In this document: in pieces, positions 35,995-44,871 of the stretch
How positions within the stretch are numbered: position 1 is the stretch's first letter
Layout of the letters: the number at the start of each line of letters is the position of its first letter
Source: JBLHGU01 sp047615875
GTDB taxonomy: Bacteria; Pseudomonadota; Gammaproteobacteria; Arenicellales; CAJQKF01
Assembly (NCBI GenBank): GCA_047615875.1
Contig: JBLHGU010000001.1
Location: 1 to 64,000, forward strand
Direction: 5' to 3'
Length of the DNA: 64,000 nt
Position numbers and translations under genes: made by a program
The notes under the pieces: model-generated
The model's database searches: none
Told to the model about the DNA's origin: nothing
What the model saw: only the letters and a program-made list of their open reading frames with translations

Positions 35995-37062
35995 ATGAAA
36001 ACAAAAGCATTTCAACAACACATAGATCATGCGGCCGCCTGGCGCGCAGATCAATTTAACTGGGCAGACGTTATCTTTGAATTCAGTGTCGAGCATCGGA
36101 GAGTTCTCGAATCGGCGCTAGCGAAGGTGAATCACGCGGGGCTTAAGTTAGAAGAAATTAGTTCAGATAATTTTGACCTATCAGAAATGGCGGAGGATCT
36201 GTCGGACTGGTACGACAGGGTGATGCATGGGTCCGGCTTAGTCCTGTTAGAGGGGTTCCCGGTTGAGCAATATTCTACCGAGAACCTGGAGCGTATGTAT
36301 TGGGGCTTTGGTTGCTACTTTGGTCAAGGAGTTTCGCAGTCGGTGCTGGGGGATATCGTTGGTCATGTTACTGATATGGCGGGTAAGGACCCTAATGAAC
36401 GAGCTTATCGCAGTAGTCTTGAGTTGCCACCCCATACTGACCATACAGACATTATTGGCATGCTATCGATTCGCGCAGCGAAACAGGGCGGCCTGAGTAC
36501 TTATACCAGTGCTTTGGCTATGCATAATGAATTGTTGGAGCATCACCCCGAGTTGCTGGAGCCACTTTATCAGGGCTACTACATGCACCTGTTTGGCGAA
36601 CAGGAGCCGGAACAGCCTCCGGTTACTCCTTATCGGGTGCCCGTGTTGTTTGAAAAAGACGGTTTTGTCAGCGCTAGAATTGTTCCTGAATATATCGACA
36701 TGGCAGAGGTGGAACTTGATGAGCCCATGTCTGCTCTTGAAAGGGCTGCCTTTGACGAATTCGTTCGGTTATCTCAGGATCCGAGCTTACAGGTTTCCAT
36801 TATGCTGCAACCTGGTGATATAACCTTAACCAACAACCATACAATTCTTCATTCAAGAACGGCTTTCTTTGATCACGATGAAATGGAGCATAGGCGTTAC
36901 TTATTGCGATTGTGGTTAGTTGCTCCTGATCAAAGACCGCTGCCTGAAGAATTGCAGGAAGTACATAGTAAGGGCATAGATATACAACCCGGTCGTGATA
37001 CCTACTTTGAAGGTGAGACCGCGACCGTGGCTAATCGAGGTCGCTATGGTGCGAGTGATTAG
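35995..37062 (+). CDS. TauD/TfdA-family Fe(II)/2-oxoglutarate oxygenase
   Basis: A 355-residue non-haem iron oxygenase. The HxD of the facial triad is H147/D149 in LPPHTDHTDIIG. The distal histidine is in LTNNHTILHSRTAF, followed by the 2-oxoglutarate-binding arginine in RRYLLRLWLV. GLVLLEGFPVEQYS is the usual N-terminal core strand. Substrates of this branch include taurine, betaines and amino acids; the specific one is not deducible. ATG chosen within an N-terminally longer TTG frame. Its stop lies 2 bp from the stop of the convergent flavoprotein gene. Confidence 0.8.
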   Translation: MKTKAFQQHIDHAAAWRADQFNWADVIFEFSVEHRRVLESALAKVNHAGLKLEEISSDNFDLSEMAEDLSDWYDRVMHGSGLVLLEGFPVEQYSTENLERMYWGFGCYFGQGVSQSVLGDIVGHVTDMAGKDPNERAYRSSLELPPHTDHTDIIGMLSIRAAKQGGLSTYTSALAMHNELLEHHPELLEPLYQGYYMHLFGEQEPEQPPVTPYRVPVLFEKDGFVSARIVPEYIDMAEVELDEPMSALERAAFDEFVRLSQDPSLQVSIMLQPGDITLTNNHTILHSRTAFFDHDEMEHRRYLLRLWLVAPDQRPLPEELQEVHSKGIDIQPGRDTYFEGETATVANRGRYGASD

Positions 37063-37063
37063 A

Positions 37064-38674
37064 TTATTCGGTCTTGCATAGTTTGAAGGAAGTTTCTAAT
37101 TTCTCATTGAGTAAGGAAGAATACTGGTTGCCTGTCCAGTGTTTGTCGTCTTGTTTCGGGAAGTCGCTGCGATAATGAGCACCTCTGGATTCTTTTCGCA
37201 AAAGTGCAGCCTGAACTACTGCACTAGCTGTCATTAGCATATGATGTAGTTGATGGTTCGCTGCAGTGCTAGGTTCTGAAGAACTAGCTTCTGCCTTCAT
37301 TATTTTCTCAAGTTCAAGTTTGGCCTTCTCAAGGCCAGAAGCATCTCTTGACACACCAACATAATTTCCCATTGTTCTCCTTATATTCTGAGCGGTGTGA
37401 GGATTATTTTGTGTGCAGGATATATTGTGCTCAAACTGTTCCGTTAAGGAATTTGATGAAGGCTTCTGGCTCGCATAGTCCGCCGCTGATTGGCCCGCTA
37501 TCCAGCCGGTAACGTTTGCCTCCATCAGGCTATTGGAGGCGAGCCGGTTTGCACCATGCAATCCACCAATTGCTTCGCCTGCTGCAAATAGTCCGACTTT
37601 TGCCTGCATCGTAAGATCAACAACAATGCCGCCGAGACAGGTATGGGCTGAAGGAGCCGTTTGCAGTAGGTCGTGTTGTGGGTCGATGCCATTACTCTTA
37701 CACAGCTCTAAAAAGCCGGGTCTGTGCTGATCCAGTACATCAATGGGTACGGATCGAAGATCCAGGTAAACACCGTCCTGCTCAGACCCGCCACCAGCCA
37801 TGACTTCCCGATGTATAGATCGCGCCAAAGTTGCTCGATCGGATTGTTCCAGTAATTTGGTATCATATTTCTGCATAAATCGTTCACCGTGACAATTAGT
37901 CAGAGTGACTCCAGGCAGAGTTAGCAGTGTGCCTACTATGGTGTGGCCTTTAAGAGAATCAGGAAAGGCGAATGCGGTTGGAGTGAACTGGATAAACTCC
38001 ATGTCGCGTAGTTTGCAACCAGCCATTAATGCCAACGCATAGGAACTGCCACATAGAGTTGGATCATTAGAATTAACCGGGTACAACGGTGCACAACCGC
38101 CACTGGCTATCACAACAGATTTGGCTGTGATTCGATATTCCTGTTTATGCCTGCTATCGAATACCTGTGCACCAGCTACATTACCGTTTTCATCGTTAAG
38201 TAAATAAAGAGCGTGGTTGGCGGTTTTTATCTCCACCCCTTGTGATTCACACTCTCGCCCAAGGGTTGTCATCAAATGCGCCATGCCAAGGGAATATTGA
38301 ATAGACCGAATTTGACTGTGAACAGGAACCTTGTGCAGTACAAATTGCTCTTCGGTTCTAATAAAGTCTGGCGCTATTTCAGCCAACTCTAGAAAACGTT
38401 CCGCTGCCAGTGAAGTGATCTGCTCGACCAGTGATCGATCAGATAGATCATAACCAGAACTTTGGATATCTTTGCTATGAATGGAGGGGCTGTCGGCAGG
38501 GCCAATAGCCGTAGCGAAACCGCCGGAAGCCCGCGACGAATTACCACTGTGACCTGGCTTAGAGCCACAAATCAGAAGGCTTTTGTAGCCTCTGCTACCT
38601 GCAGCAATAGCCGCTCTACAGCCGGCTAACCCACCACCAATGACCAACACGTCTGTTTGTAGGGATTTGTACAT
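37064..38674 (-). CDS. FAD-dependent oxidoreductase (aspartate oxidase/fumarate reductase family)
   Basis: A 536-residue flavoprotein with an N-terminal ADP-binding fold (VLVIGGGLAGCRAAIAAGSRG), SGNSSRASGGFA, the substrate-domain HTCLGGIVVD and C-terminal FAD clamp GLHGANRLASNSLMEANVTG, then a helical tail. Motifs fit the L-aspartate oxidase/succinate dehydrogenase flavoprotein family, but it is not next to nadA/nadC or other Sdh subunits and differs from NadB in several places. A catabolic dehydrogenase or oxidase is more likely than NAD synthesis. Possibly cotranscribed with fahA (47 bp gap, same strand). Confidence 0.75.
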   Translation of the reverse strand: MYKSLQTDVLVIGGGLAGCRAAIAAGSRGYKSLLICGSKPGHSGNSSRASGGFATAIGPADSPSIHSKDIQSSGYDLSDRSLVEQITSLAAERFLELAEIAPDFIRTEEQFVLHKVPVHSQIRSIQYSLGMAHLMTTLGRECESQGVEIKTANHALYLLNDENGNVAGAQVFDSRHKQEYRITAKSVVIASGGCAPLYPVNSNDPTLCGSSYALALMAGCKLRDMEFIQFTPTAFAFPDSLKGHTIVGTLLTLPGVTLTNCHGERFMQKYDTKLLEQSDRATLARSIHREVMAGGGSEQDGVYLDLRSVPIDVLDQHRPGFLELCKSNGIDPQHDLLQTAPSAHTCLGGIVVDLTMQAKVGLFAAGEAIGGLHGANRLASNSLMEANVTGWIAGQSAADYASQKPSSNSLTEQFEHNISCTQNNPHTAQNIRRTMGNYVGVSRDASGLEKAKLELEKIMKAEASSSEPSTAANHQLHHMLMTASAVVQAALLRKESRGAHYRSDFPKQDDKHWTGNQYSSLLNEKLETSFKLCKTE

Positions 38675-38720
38675 TATTTCGATATCCAGAATTTAAGTTG
38701 AACAATTTAAACTCAGTATC

Positions 38721-40031
38721 TCAGGCCGGCAGAATAACCGCGTTTACACTGCCAAAACCAATTCGTGCCGCTCCTTCGGCCTGGCAAAATCCAGACATGG
38801 TCACGAGATCCCCGTCCTCAAGAAAGCTGCGTAATTCTCCATTGGGCAATTGCAGGGGGCTCTTGCCGCCTTTGGAGAGTTCCAGCATAGAACCCAACTC
38901 ACCTTCGTTCGGGCCCGACTGCGTTCCACTGCCAATAAAGTCACCAGGCCTCAGGTTGCAGCCGTTGATAGTATGGTGGGCTATCATTTGTGCAACCGTC
39001 CAGTAGGAGTGACGAAAGCTGGTGTGGGAAAGCTTAGCGGCAGCTTCGCCCTCGTTGAGCATTTTTTCAGTCGCCAGGCTAACCTCAAGTTGAATATCGA
39101 TTGATCCCTGCTGACGATTCAATTCTGACTCGAGGTAGGGCAGGGGCTGCGGATCTTCCAGATTCCGGTTCCATGTGCATCTGTAAGGCGCTAAAGCTTC
39201 CAGTGTGACAATCCAGGGTGAGACGGTGGAGGCAAAGTTTTTTGCCAGAAAAGGCCCAAGAGGTTGATATTCCCAGGCCTGAATGTCTCTGGCTGACCAG
39301 TCATTGAACAGGCAAAGTCCAAATACATGATCGTCTGTATTATTTAAATCAATAGACGTTCCTGAGTCGTTGCCACTGCCAATATAAATGCCCAGTTCCA
39401 TTTCATAGTCGAGGCGTCGACAGGCGCCGACTGCGGGAGTTTCGGAATCTGGTGCCTTTAGTTGGCCTTTAGGTCGTTTGAAGGCATGCCCGGAGATCTC
39501 GATTGAAGATGATCGGCCATGGTAGCCGATAGGTAGCCATTTATAATTTGGTAACAGCGGGTTATCTGGTCGAAATTGTTTGCCGACATTGGTGGCATGG
39601 AAGAGTGATGTGTAGAAGTCGGTGTAATCGCCAATCTGTGCGGGTACCTGGTACTCCACAGTAGATTGTGGAAGCAGGCATTCACCTAAAAGCGTTTGTT
39701 CTGCTGCACCGGTCCGCAGAGCTCTCGAAAGCGCTAGTCTTAATGCGCTCCAGCTGTCTTTGCCCAGCGCCATAAATTCGTTTAGAACTGATTCAGAGCA
39801 AGCGCTGGCTGCGGTATGCGCAAGACCGGAGAGTATTTCTTTCTCAGCTACTACTGATAAATCGATTACCTGATCCCCAATAGCAACCCCACCGCGAAAC
39901 TTGCCTGCATTGCCGGATACTCTAAAACTGGCAAAGGGTAGATTCTGAATGGGGAAATCAGTATCAGTACTATTGGCGGAGTCTACCCAGCAGGTTAGGC
40001 TGGTGTCATGAGTTTCGTTGGTAACTATCAT
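38721..40031 (-). CDS. fahA: fumarylacetoacetase
   Basis: Hydrolyses 4-fumarylacetoacetate to fumarate and acetoacetate, the last step of tyrosine degradation. 436 residues. An N-terminal SH3-like domain (LPFASFRVSGNAGKFRGGVAIG) and a catalytic FAH beta-roll with DYTDFYTSLFHATNVG (catalytic His plus Ca-ligand Asp), MELGIYIGSG and FNDWSARDIQAWEY. Length matches the eukaryote-type FAH. Same strand as hppD. Confidence 0.95.
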   Translation of the reverse strand: MIVTNETHDTSLTCWVDSANSTDTDFPIQNLPFASFRVSGNAGKFRGGVAIGDQVIDLSVVAEKEILSGLAHTAASACSESVLNEFMALGKDSWSALRLALSRALRTGAAEQTLLGECLLPQSTVEYQVPAQIGDYTDFYTSLFHATNVGKQFRPDNPLLPNYKWLPIGYHGRSSSIEISGHAFKRPKGQLKAPDSETPAVGACRRLDYEMELGIYIGSGNDSGTSIDLNNTDDHVFGLCLFNDWSARDIQAWEYQPLGPFLAKNFASTVSPWIVTLEALAPYRCTWNRNLEDPQPLPYLESELNRQQGSIDIQLEVSLATEKMLNEGEAAAKLSHTSFRHSYWTVAQMIAHHTINGCNLRPGDFIGSGTQSGPNEGELGSMLELSKGGKSPLQLPNGELRSFLEDGDLVTMSGFCQAEGAARIGFGSVNAVILPA

Positions 40032-40157
40032 AGCTTATAAAATTATTGGAACGGGATTTGCTGGGAGTGGTTTATCGACTCTATTTTACGCTGCCGGCAA
40101 GGCGACGACACAAATTAGTTTTCCATTCCCTTTGCAAGACTTAAATAGAACTCGCTA
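40032..40157 (+). other. left part of the fahA-creatinase intergenic region
   Basis: The two genes diverge across about 340 bp (40032-40370). This part holds nothing distinctive; the promoter-like elements are listed in the next entry. The stretch 40203-40370 contains a TATAAT at about 40252 without a convincing -35 partner. Confidence 0.4.
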
Positions 40158-40202
40158 AACGAATGTAAATTCGTTGACAATCAGGACAATTTAAATAGTA
40201 AA
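40158..40202 (+). promoter_or_regulatory. candidate promoter with overlapping palindrome upstream of creatinase
   Basis: Inverted repeat AACGAAT-GTAA-ATTCGTT (40158-40175) overlaps a consensus -35 TTGACA (40174-40179). A weak AT-rich -10 candidate lies around 40196-40201. An operator overlapping a -35 is typical of repressor control. It could serve creatinase (plus) or fahA (divergent). Confidence 0.4.
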
Positions 40203-40370
40203 TGTCGTTTCTGATAAACAGATGTTGTCGACCAAAGCATTATGGAGGTCTTATAATCCCGCCTATGGTGATGGCGTCGCCAAGCAGTGTTTCTGTTTAT
40301 TTCCTGTACGCCGGGACAATGCCCGGATCGGGTTGTTTCCAGTTCCGGACCAATGTATTGGAGATCTAAT

Positions 40371-41603
40371 ATGTTTGACCCGCAAAACCGTCCTGAGTAT
40401 TTTACCTTCCATAACGACCAAAAGGCTGTCCTGCCTTTTTCCGACCAGGAATACGAAAACCGACTACAGAAGCTGCGCAGTTTGATGGCAGAAAAAGACT
40501 TGTCTGCGGCTATCTTCACCTCGATGCACAACATCGGCTATTTCAGTGGATTTCTCTATTGTAGCTTTGGACGGCCCTATGCCTGTGTAGTAACGCAAGA
40601 TCGTTGTGTCACTGTATCCGCTAATATCGATGGTGGTCAGCCCTGGAGGCGTAGTTTCTCTGAGAACCTGGTTTATACCGACTGGAAGCGAAACAACTAT
40701 TGGCGCGCAATAAAAAGCCTGCTTCCCGTCGACTCCAGATTGGGTGTCGAGGGTGATCACATGACCCTGGCATCACGTGATCAGTTAACAGGGTTTTTCC
40801 CTGCCGCTGAGTTGATCGATATTGCTCCAGCGACAATGCAACAACGTTTGGTTAAGTCTGCCGAAGAGCACGTTCTGATCCGAGCCGGTGCACGAGTAGC
40901 CGATGTGGGTGGTGCGGCGATTCGTGATGCAATACGAGTTGGAGCAACTGAGCTTGATGTCGCTATGGCCGGTCGTGATGCCATGGAATCGGAAATTTCC
41001 AGTTCCTATCCCGATTCTGAACTTCGCGATAGCTGGGTGTGGTTTCAATCCGGTATTAATACCGACGGCGCGCACAATCCAGTAACCTCCAGACGATTGG
41101 AATACGGCGATATTCTCAGCCTGAATACGTTCCCAATGATCTCAGGTTATTACACCGCTCTTGAGCGTACATTGTTTGTTGGTCAGCCTGATGCCGCATC
41201 GCTGAAAATCTGGCAAGCCAATGTAGATGCTCATGAGCTGGGTTTGTCTCTGATCAAGCCTGGTAGCAAATGTTCTGAGATCTGTGCCGAAATCAATGAG
41301 TTTTTCGCCGCCAAAGATCTGCTGCAATATCGCTCATTTGGTTATGGGCATTCCTTTGGTGTGCTATCACATTACTACGGTCGCGAAGCGGGTCTTGAAT
41401 TGCGTGAAGATGTGGATACGGTTATTGAGCCCGGCATGGTAGTTTCTATGGAACCGATGCTGACTATTCCGCTTGGAACACCAGGCACCGGCGGCTATCG
41501 TGAGCACGATATTCTGGTGGTTAATGAAACTGATGCAGAAAATATTACCGGCTTTCCTTATGGACCGGAGCATAATATTGTGGAGTGCGCCAAGGCGGCA
41601 TAA
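40371..41603 (+). CDS. creatinase (creatine amidinohydrolase)
   Basis: Hydrolyses creatine to sarcosine and urea in the cytoplasm. 410 residues, pita-bread fold without metal. Long stretches match Pseudomonas creatinase: AAIFTSMHNIGYFSGFLYCS, SANIDGGQPWRR, WFQSGINTDGAHNPVT and FGYGHSFGVLSHYYGREAG. Catalytic His235 corresponds to His232 of the P. putida enzyme. ATG 40371 follows GGAG; the longer in-frame extension is rejected. No creatininase, sarcosine oxidase complex or urease is adjacent, but a sarcosine-oxidase-type flavoprotein heads the BMC operon 14 kb downstream. Confidence 0.93.
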   Translation: MFDPQNRPEYFTFHNDQKAVLPFSDQEYENRLQKLRSLMAEKDLSAAIFTSMHNIGYFSGFLYCSFGRPYACVVTQDRCVTVSANIDGGQPWRRSFSENLVYTDWKRNNYWRAIKSLLPVDSRLGVEGDHMTLASRDQLTGFFPAAELIDIAPATMQQRLVKSAEEHVLIRAGARVADVGGAAIRDAIRVGATELDVAMAGRDAMESEISSSYPDSELRDSWVWFQSGINTDGAHNPVTSRRLEYGDILSLNTFPMISGYYTALERTLFVGQPDAASLKIWQANVDAHELGLSLIKPGSKCSEICAEINEFFAAKDLLQYRSFGYGHSFGVLSHYYGREAGLELREDVDTVIEPGMVVSMEPMLTIPLGTPGTGGYREHDILVVNETDAENITGFPYGPEHNIVECAKAA

Positions 41604-41720
41604 TCTCCGGTTTGTAGTTGCAAAACAACTATCGGCGGGTTGCCATATAAAAGCCACTCGCCGATATTTTAGTTACCTTCAGAAGTACGGTTGGTCCACA
41701 GCCGCTAAATCTACGGATAT

Positions 41721-42998
41721 TTAAGCCCCGTAGTGAGATACCACGTATTCATCTACCAATGACTTAAACTCATCAGCAATACTGTCGCCTTTCAAAGTTA
41801 CAGTCTTAGCACCATCTTCATAAACCGGTGCCACAGGTCGTTCTCCGGAACCCGGTAAACTAATGCCAATATTAGCGTTCTTACTTTCACCTGGTCCATT
41901 TACCACACAGCCCATGACTGCAACGGACATGTCTTCAACACCAGGATACTGGTCCTTCCACACGGGCATTTGATTGCGTAGATAGGATTGAATGTCCTGG
42001 GCTAGATGCTGGAAATAATCACTGGAAGTGCGACCGCAACCGGGGCAAGCGATGACCTGTGGCGTGAAAGATCGCAAGCCCATTGCTTGCAAAATTTCTT
42101 GAGAGACCCTGACTTCTTCACGACGATCGCCACCGGGTTTGGGCGTAAGTGACACTCGAATGGTGTCGCCTATACCCTGTTGCAGCAAAATTGCCATGGC
42201 AGCAGTGGAAGAGACTACACCCTTGTTTCCCATGCCAGCTTCTGTGAGTCCCAAATGCAACGGGTAATCGCACACACTAGCGAGATCCTGGTAGACAGAG
42301 ATAAGATCCTGCACAGCACTCACCTTACAGGACAATATGATGCGATCTGTGCCAAGACCCAGCTCCTCGGCACGTTTTGCACTGCTGAGTGCAGATTCAA
42401 TCAGGGCATCATGGGTAATGGCCTCAAGGCTTTTTGGGCTGCCAGTGGCCTGATTCTGGTCTAGTAATCTCGCCAACAGGTCCTGATCAAGAGATCCCCA
42501 GTTCACGCCGATGCGAACTGGCTTGTTGTGGCGCATAGCAAATTCGATCATTTTGGAGAATTGCGAATCTCGTTTGCTGCCTTTACCTACATTGCCTGGA
42601 TTGATACGGTACTTGGCTAACGATTCGGCACAGGCGGGATTGTTTTCTAACAGCTTATGACCGTTAAAGTGAAAATCCCCAACGATGGGTACATTGCAGC
42701 CTAATTGAGCCAGGCGGTTAACCACTTCAGGCACCGCGGCCGCTGCTGAATCTGTGTTCACTGTAACCCGGACCAATTCAGAGCCGGCTTTAGCCAGCGC
42801 ATAAACCTGGTTAACTGTGGCCTGAATGTCTGCGGTGTCGGTGTTGGTCATGGATTGAACGACAATCGGTGCATTGGCACCGACACTGACGTCACCAATT
42901 TGAACTTGTCGTGTTTTGTGTCTGGAAATCAAGAATGGAATTCCGCTCAGAAGGGCACTGCATTCTAACTGATGCAGGGAGGTGGCCTCAATGTCCAT
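41721..42998 (-). CDS. ispG: 4-hydroxy-3-methylbut-2-enyl diphosphate synthase IspG
   Basis: [4Fe-4S] enzyme of the MEP isoprenoid pathway converting MEcPP to HMBPP. 425 residues. RQVQIGDVSVGANAPIVVQS at the TIM-barrel start, VNWGSL, and the cluster cysteines in ACPGCGRTSSD and VMGCVVNGPGESK. Bacterial length without the plant insert. ATG 42998 has AGGATT upstream; an extension to 43037 is rejected. Housekeeping gene. Confidence 0.95.
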   Translation of the reverse strand: MDIEATSLHQLECSALLSGIPFLISRHKTRQVQIGDVSVGANAPIVVQSMTNTDTADIQATVNQVYALAKAGSELVRVTVNTDSAAAAVPEVVNRLAQLGCNVPIVGDFHFNGHKLLENNPACAESLAKYRINPGNVGKGSKRDSQFSKMIEFAMRHNKPVRIGVNWGSLDQDLLARLLDQNQATGSPKSLEAITHDALIESALSSAKRAEELGLGTDRIILSCKVSAVQDLISVYQDLASVCDYPLHLGLTEAGMGNKGVVSSTAAMAILLQQGIGDTIRVSLTPKPGGDRREEVRVSQEILQAMGLRSFTPQVIACPGCGRTSSDYFQHLAQDIQSYLRNQMPVWKDQYPGVEDMSVAVMGCVVNGPGESKNANIGISLPGSGERPVAPVYEDGAKTVTLKGDSIADEFKSLVDEYVVSHYGA

Positions 42999-43229
42999 AA
43001 TCCTGGAAAAATCAGTTGACCACGAAAGTATGCACAAGCTCTAGTTGCACCAGGGAAATTCTAAAAATCGCTCATTACCAGTTAGGTAACCACGCAATTT
43101 TTAAATTCCCTTTGCACAACAATATCTTGCACATCTTTTTCACGCTCAGCTGATTTTTCCAGGATGATGAGATTATCAGGCTGGGGTTACTTCAGCGTAC
43201 AATTGGAAATTTAGTTTTAGGAAAAATTT

Positions 43230-44237
43230 ATGATTATCAGCGACTTTATTCGCGACCTGCCCAAGGCGGAATTACATCTGCACATTGAAGGTACCTTCGA
43301 GCCAGAGTTAATGTTTGCCATTGCGCATCGAAATGGTGTCGAGCTTCCCTACAAATCAGTAGAAGAGCTACGTGGGGCCTATAACTTCTCAAATTTGCAG
43401 GATTTCCTGGATATTTATTATCAGGGCATGAATGTGCTGCTAAAAGAAGAAGATTTCTTTGATTTGACCAAGGCCTATCTGGATCGAGTTGCGGCACAAG
43501 GCGTTAAACATGTCGAAATATTTTTTGATCCCCAGGGCCATACCCATCGCGGTATCGAATTTAAAACGGTTGTTGATGGCATCTGGCGTGGGCTTGAAGC
43601 GGGTCAAGAACAACACGGCATCAGTTTTGGGCTGATCATGTGCTTTCTACGCCACCTGGATGAAGAGAGTGCTTTTGAAACTCTACAGGAAGCCCTGCCG
43701 TTTAAAGATAAAATTATTGCTGTTGGTCTGGATTCAAGCGAGCAGGGCCATCCGCCATCGAAATTCGAGCGGGTTTTCGCGAAAGCCCGTCAGGAAGGCT
43801 TCAGATGCGTGGCTCATACCGGCGAGGAAGGACCACCGGAATATATAAAACAGGCTATCGATTTGTTGAAGATAGACCGAATTGATCATGGCAATCGTTG
43901 TCTGGAAGATACAGAATTAACTCAACGCCTGGCTGAGATGAAAATTCCGTTCACAGTATGTCCTCTGTCTAACCTAAAGCTATGTGTGATCGATCGAATC
44001 GAAGATCATCCACTACCTGAGATGCTGAAACAGAAATTGAATATCACGCTGAATTCTGATGATCCGGCATTTTTCGGCGGTTACATCGCTGAGAATTTTC
44101 AGGCGATGCAAGATGCGCTGGGCCTTTCAAATGACACGATGACAGAGATGGCACGCAACTCCTTTACGGCTGCATTCCTGAGTGATGAGGAAAAAGCCGG
44201 ACATGGTCGTTCTATTGATAAATTCCTGGGTAAATAA
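43230..44237 (+). CDS. add: adenosine/adenine deaminase
   Basis: A 335-residue zinc amidohydrolase-fold deaminase. Zinc and catalytic residues appear as ELHLHIEGT (HxH), VAHTGEEGPPEY (His and catalytic Glu), RIDHGNRC and NSDDPAFFGGY (Asp). Proteobacterial proteins of this length with DSSEQGHPPSKF are usually adenine deaminases of the Aah1 type, although annotated adenosine deaminase; specificity is not certain. Its 3' end overlaps the next gene. Confidence 0.85.
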   Translation: MIISDFIRDLPKAELHLHIEGTFEPELMFAIAHRNGVELPYKSVEELRGAYNFSNLQDFLDIYYQGMNVLLKEEDFFDLTKAYLDRVAAQGVKHVEIFFDPQGHTHRGIEFKTVVDGIWRGLEAGQEQHGISFGLIMCFLRHLDEESAFETLQEALPFKDKIIAVGLDSSEQGHPPSKFERVFAKARQEGFRCVAHTGEEGPPEYIKQAIDLLKIDRIDHGNRCLEDTELTQRLAEMKIPFTVCPLSNLKLCVIDRIEDHPLPEMLKQKLNITLNSDDPAFFGGYIAENFQAMQDALGLSNDTMTEMARNSFTAAFLSDEEKAGHGRSIDKFLGK

Positions 44238-44847
44238 ACCTTATGCAGAAGGTGATATTTTTCTTGGCGTTATGGTGCCGAAAATTCGTCAACTGCTAAA
44301 GAACTCACCCGTTCTTGAAATGGATACACTGGAGTCTTTGCTCCAGTCTAAGTTTCATGAAGCGCGTTTTTTTGCGCTAATTGCGCTTCGTCAACAATAC
44401 AATCGTGGTGATGAGCTGCAAAAACAACAGTTATTTAAGTGTTATAGGGGATGTATAGATCGGGTAAATAACTGGGATCTGGTGGATGTATCGGCACCCT
44501 ATATTTCCGGTCATCATTTTTATACTCATGCTCGCACTGAACTTTATAAATTGGCAAAATCGCGCTCCTTGTGGCGTCGCCGCATTTCGATTATGTCGAC
44601 CTTCTACTTTATTCGACAGAAGGATTTCGCGGACACCTTATATCTAGCCGAACAGCTCATTGACGACAGGGAAGATTTAATGCACAAAGCAGTGGGCTGG
44701 ATGTTGCGTGAAATTGGCAATCGCAATAAGGCTGCTGAATGTGGTTTTCTGGATAAATGGTCGGCACAAATGCCTCGCACTATGTTGCGTTATGCTATTG
44801 AGAAATTTCCTAATCAGGAACGTCAACACTATATGTCTTCAAATTAA
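44182..44847 (+). CDS. AlkD-like DNA alkylation repair protein
   Basis: HEAT-like-repeat DNA glycosylase family. After EGDIFLGVMVPKIRQL come HEARFFALIALRQQY, NNWDLVDVSAPYI, LWRRRISIMSTFYFIRQKDF and DLMHKAVGWMLREIGN, all conserved in AlkD proteins. Catalytic Trp and Asp candidates lie in NNWDLVD. From the ATG at 44182 the gene overlaps the deaminase by 56 bp in another frame. A start after the deaminase stop would remove the conserved EGDIFLG helix, so the overlap is probably real, though the N-terminus is about 20 residues shorter than usual. Confidence 0.75.
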   Translation: MMRKKPDMVVLLINSWVNKPYAEGDIFLGVMVPKIRQLLKNSPVLEMDTLESLLQSKFHEARFFALIALRQQYNRGDELQKQQLFKCYRGCIDRVNNWDLVDVSAPYISGHHFYTHARTELYKLAKSRSLWRRRISIMSTFYFIRQKDFADTLYLAEQLIDDREDLMHKAVGWMLREIGNRNKAAECGFLDKWSAQMPRTMLRYAIEKFPNQERQHYMSSN

Positions 44848-44871
44848 CCTATCCCAATATGCTGGTGATTA

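Noticed and set aside
37064..38674. nadB (L-aspartate oxidase of NAD synthesis)
   Set aside because: Family motifs fit but context (no nadA/nadC; next to fahA) and sequence differences make the specific assignment unsafe.
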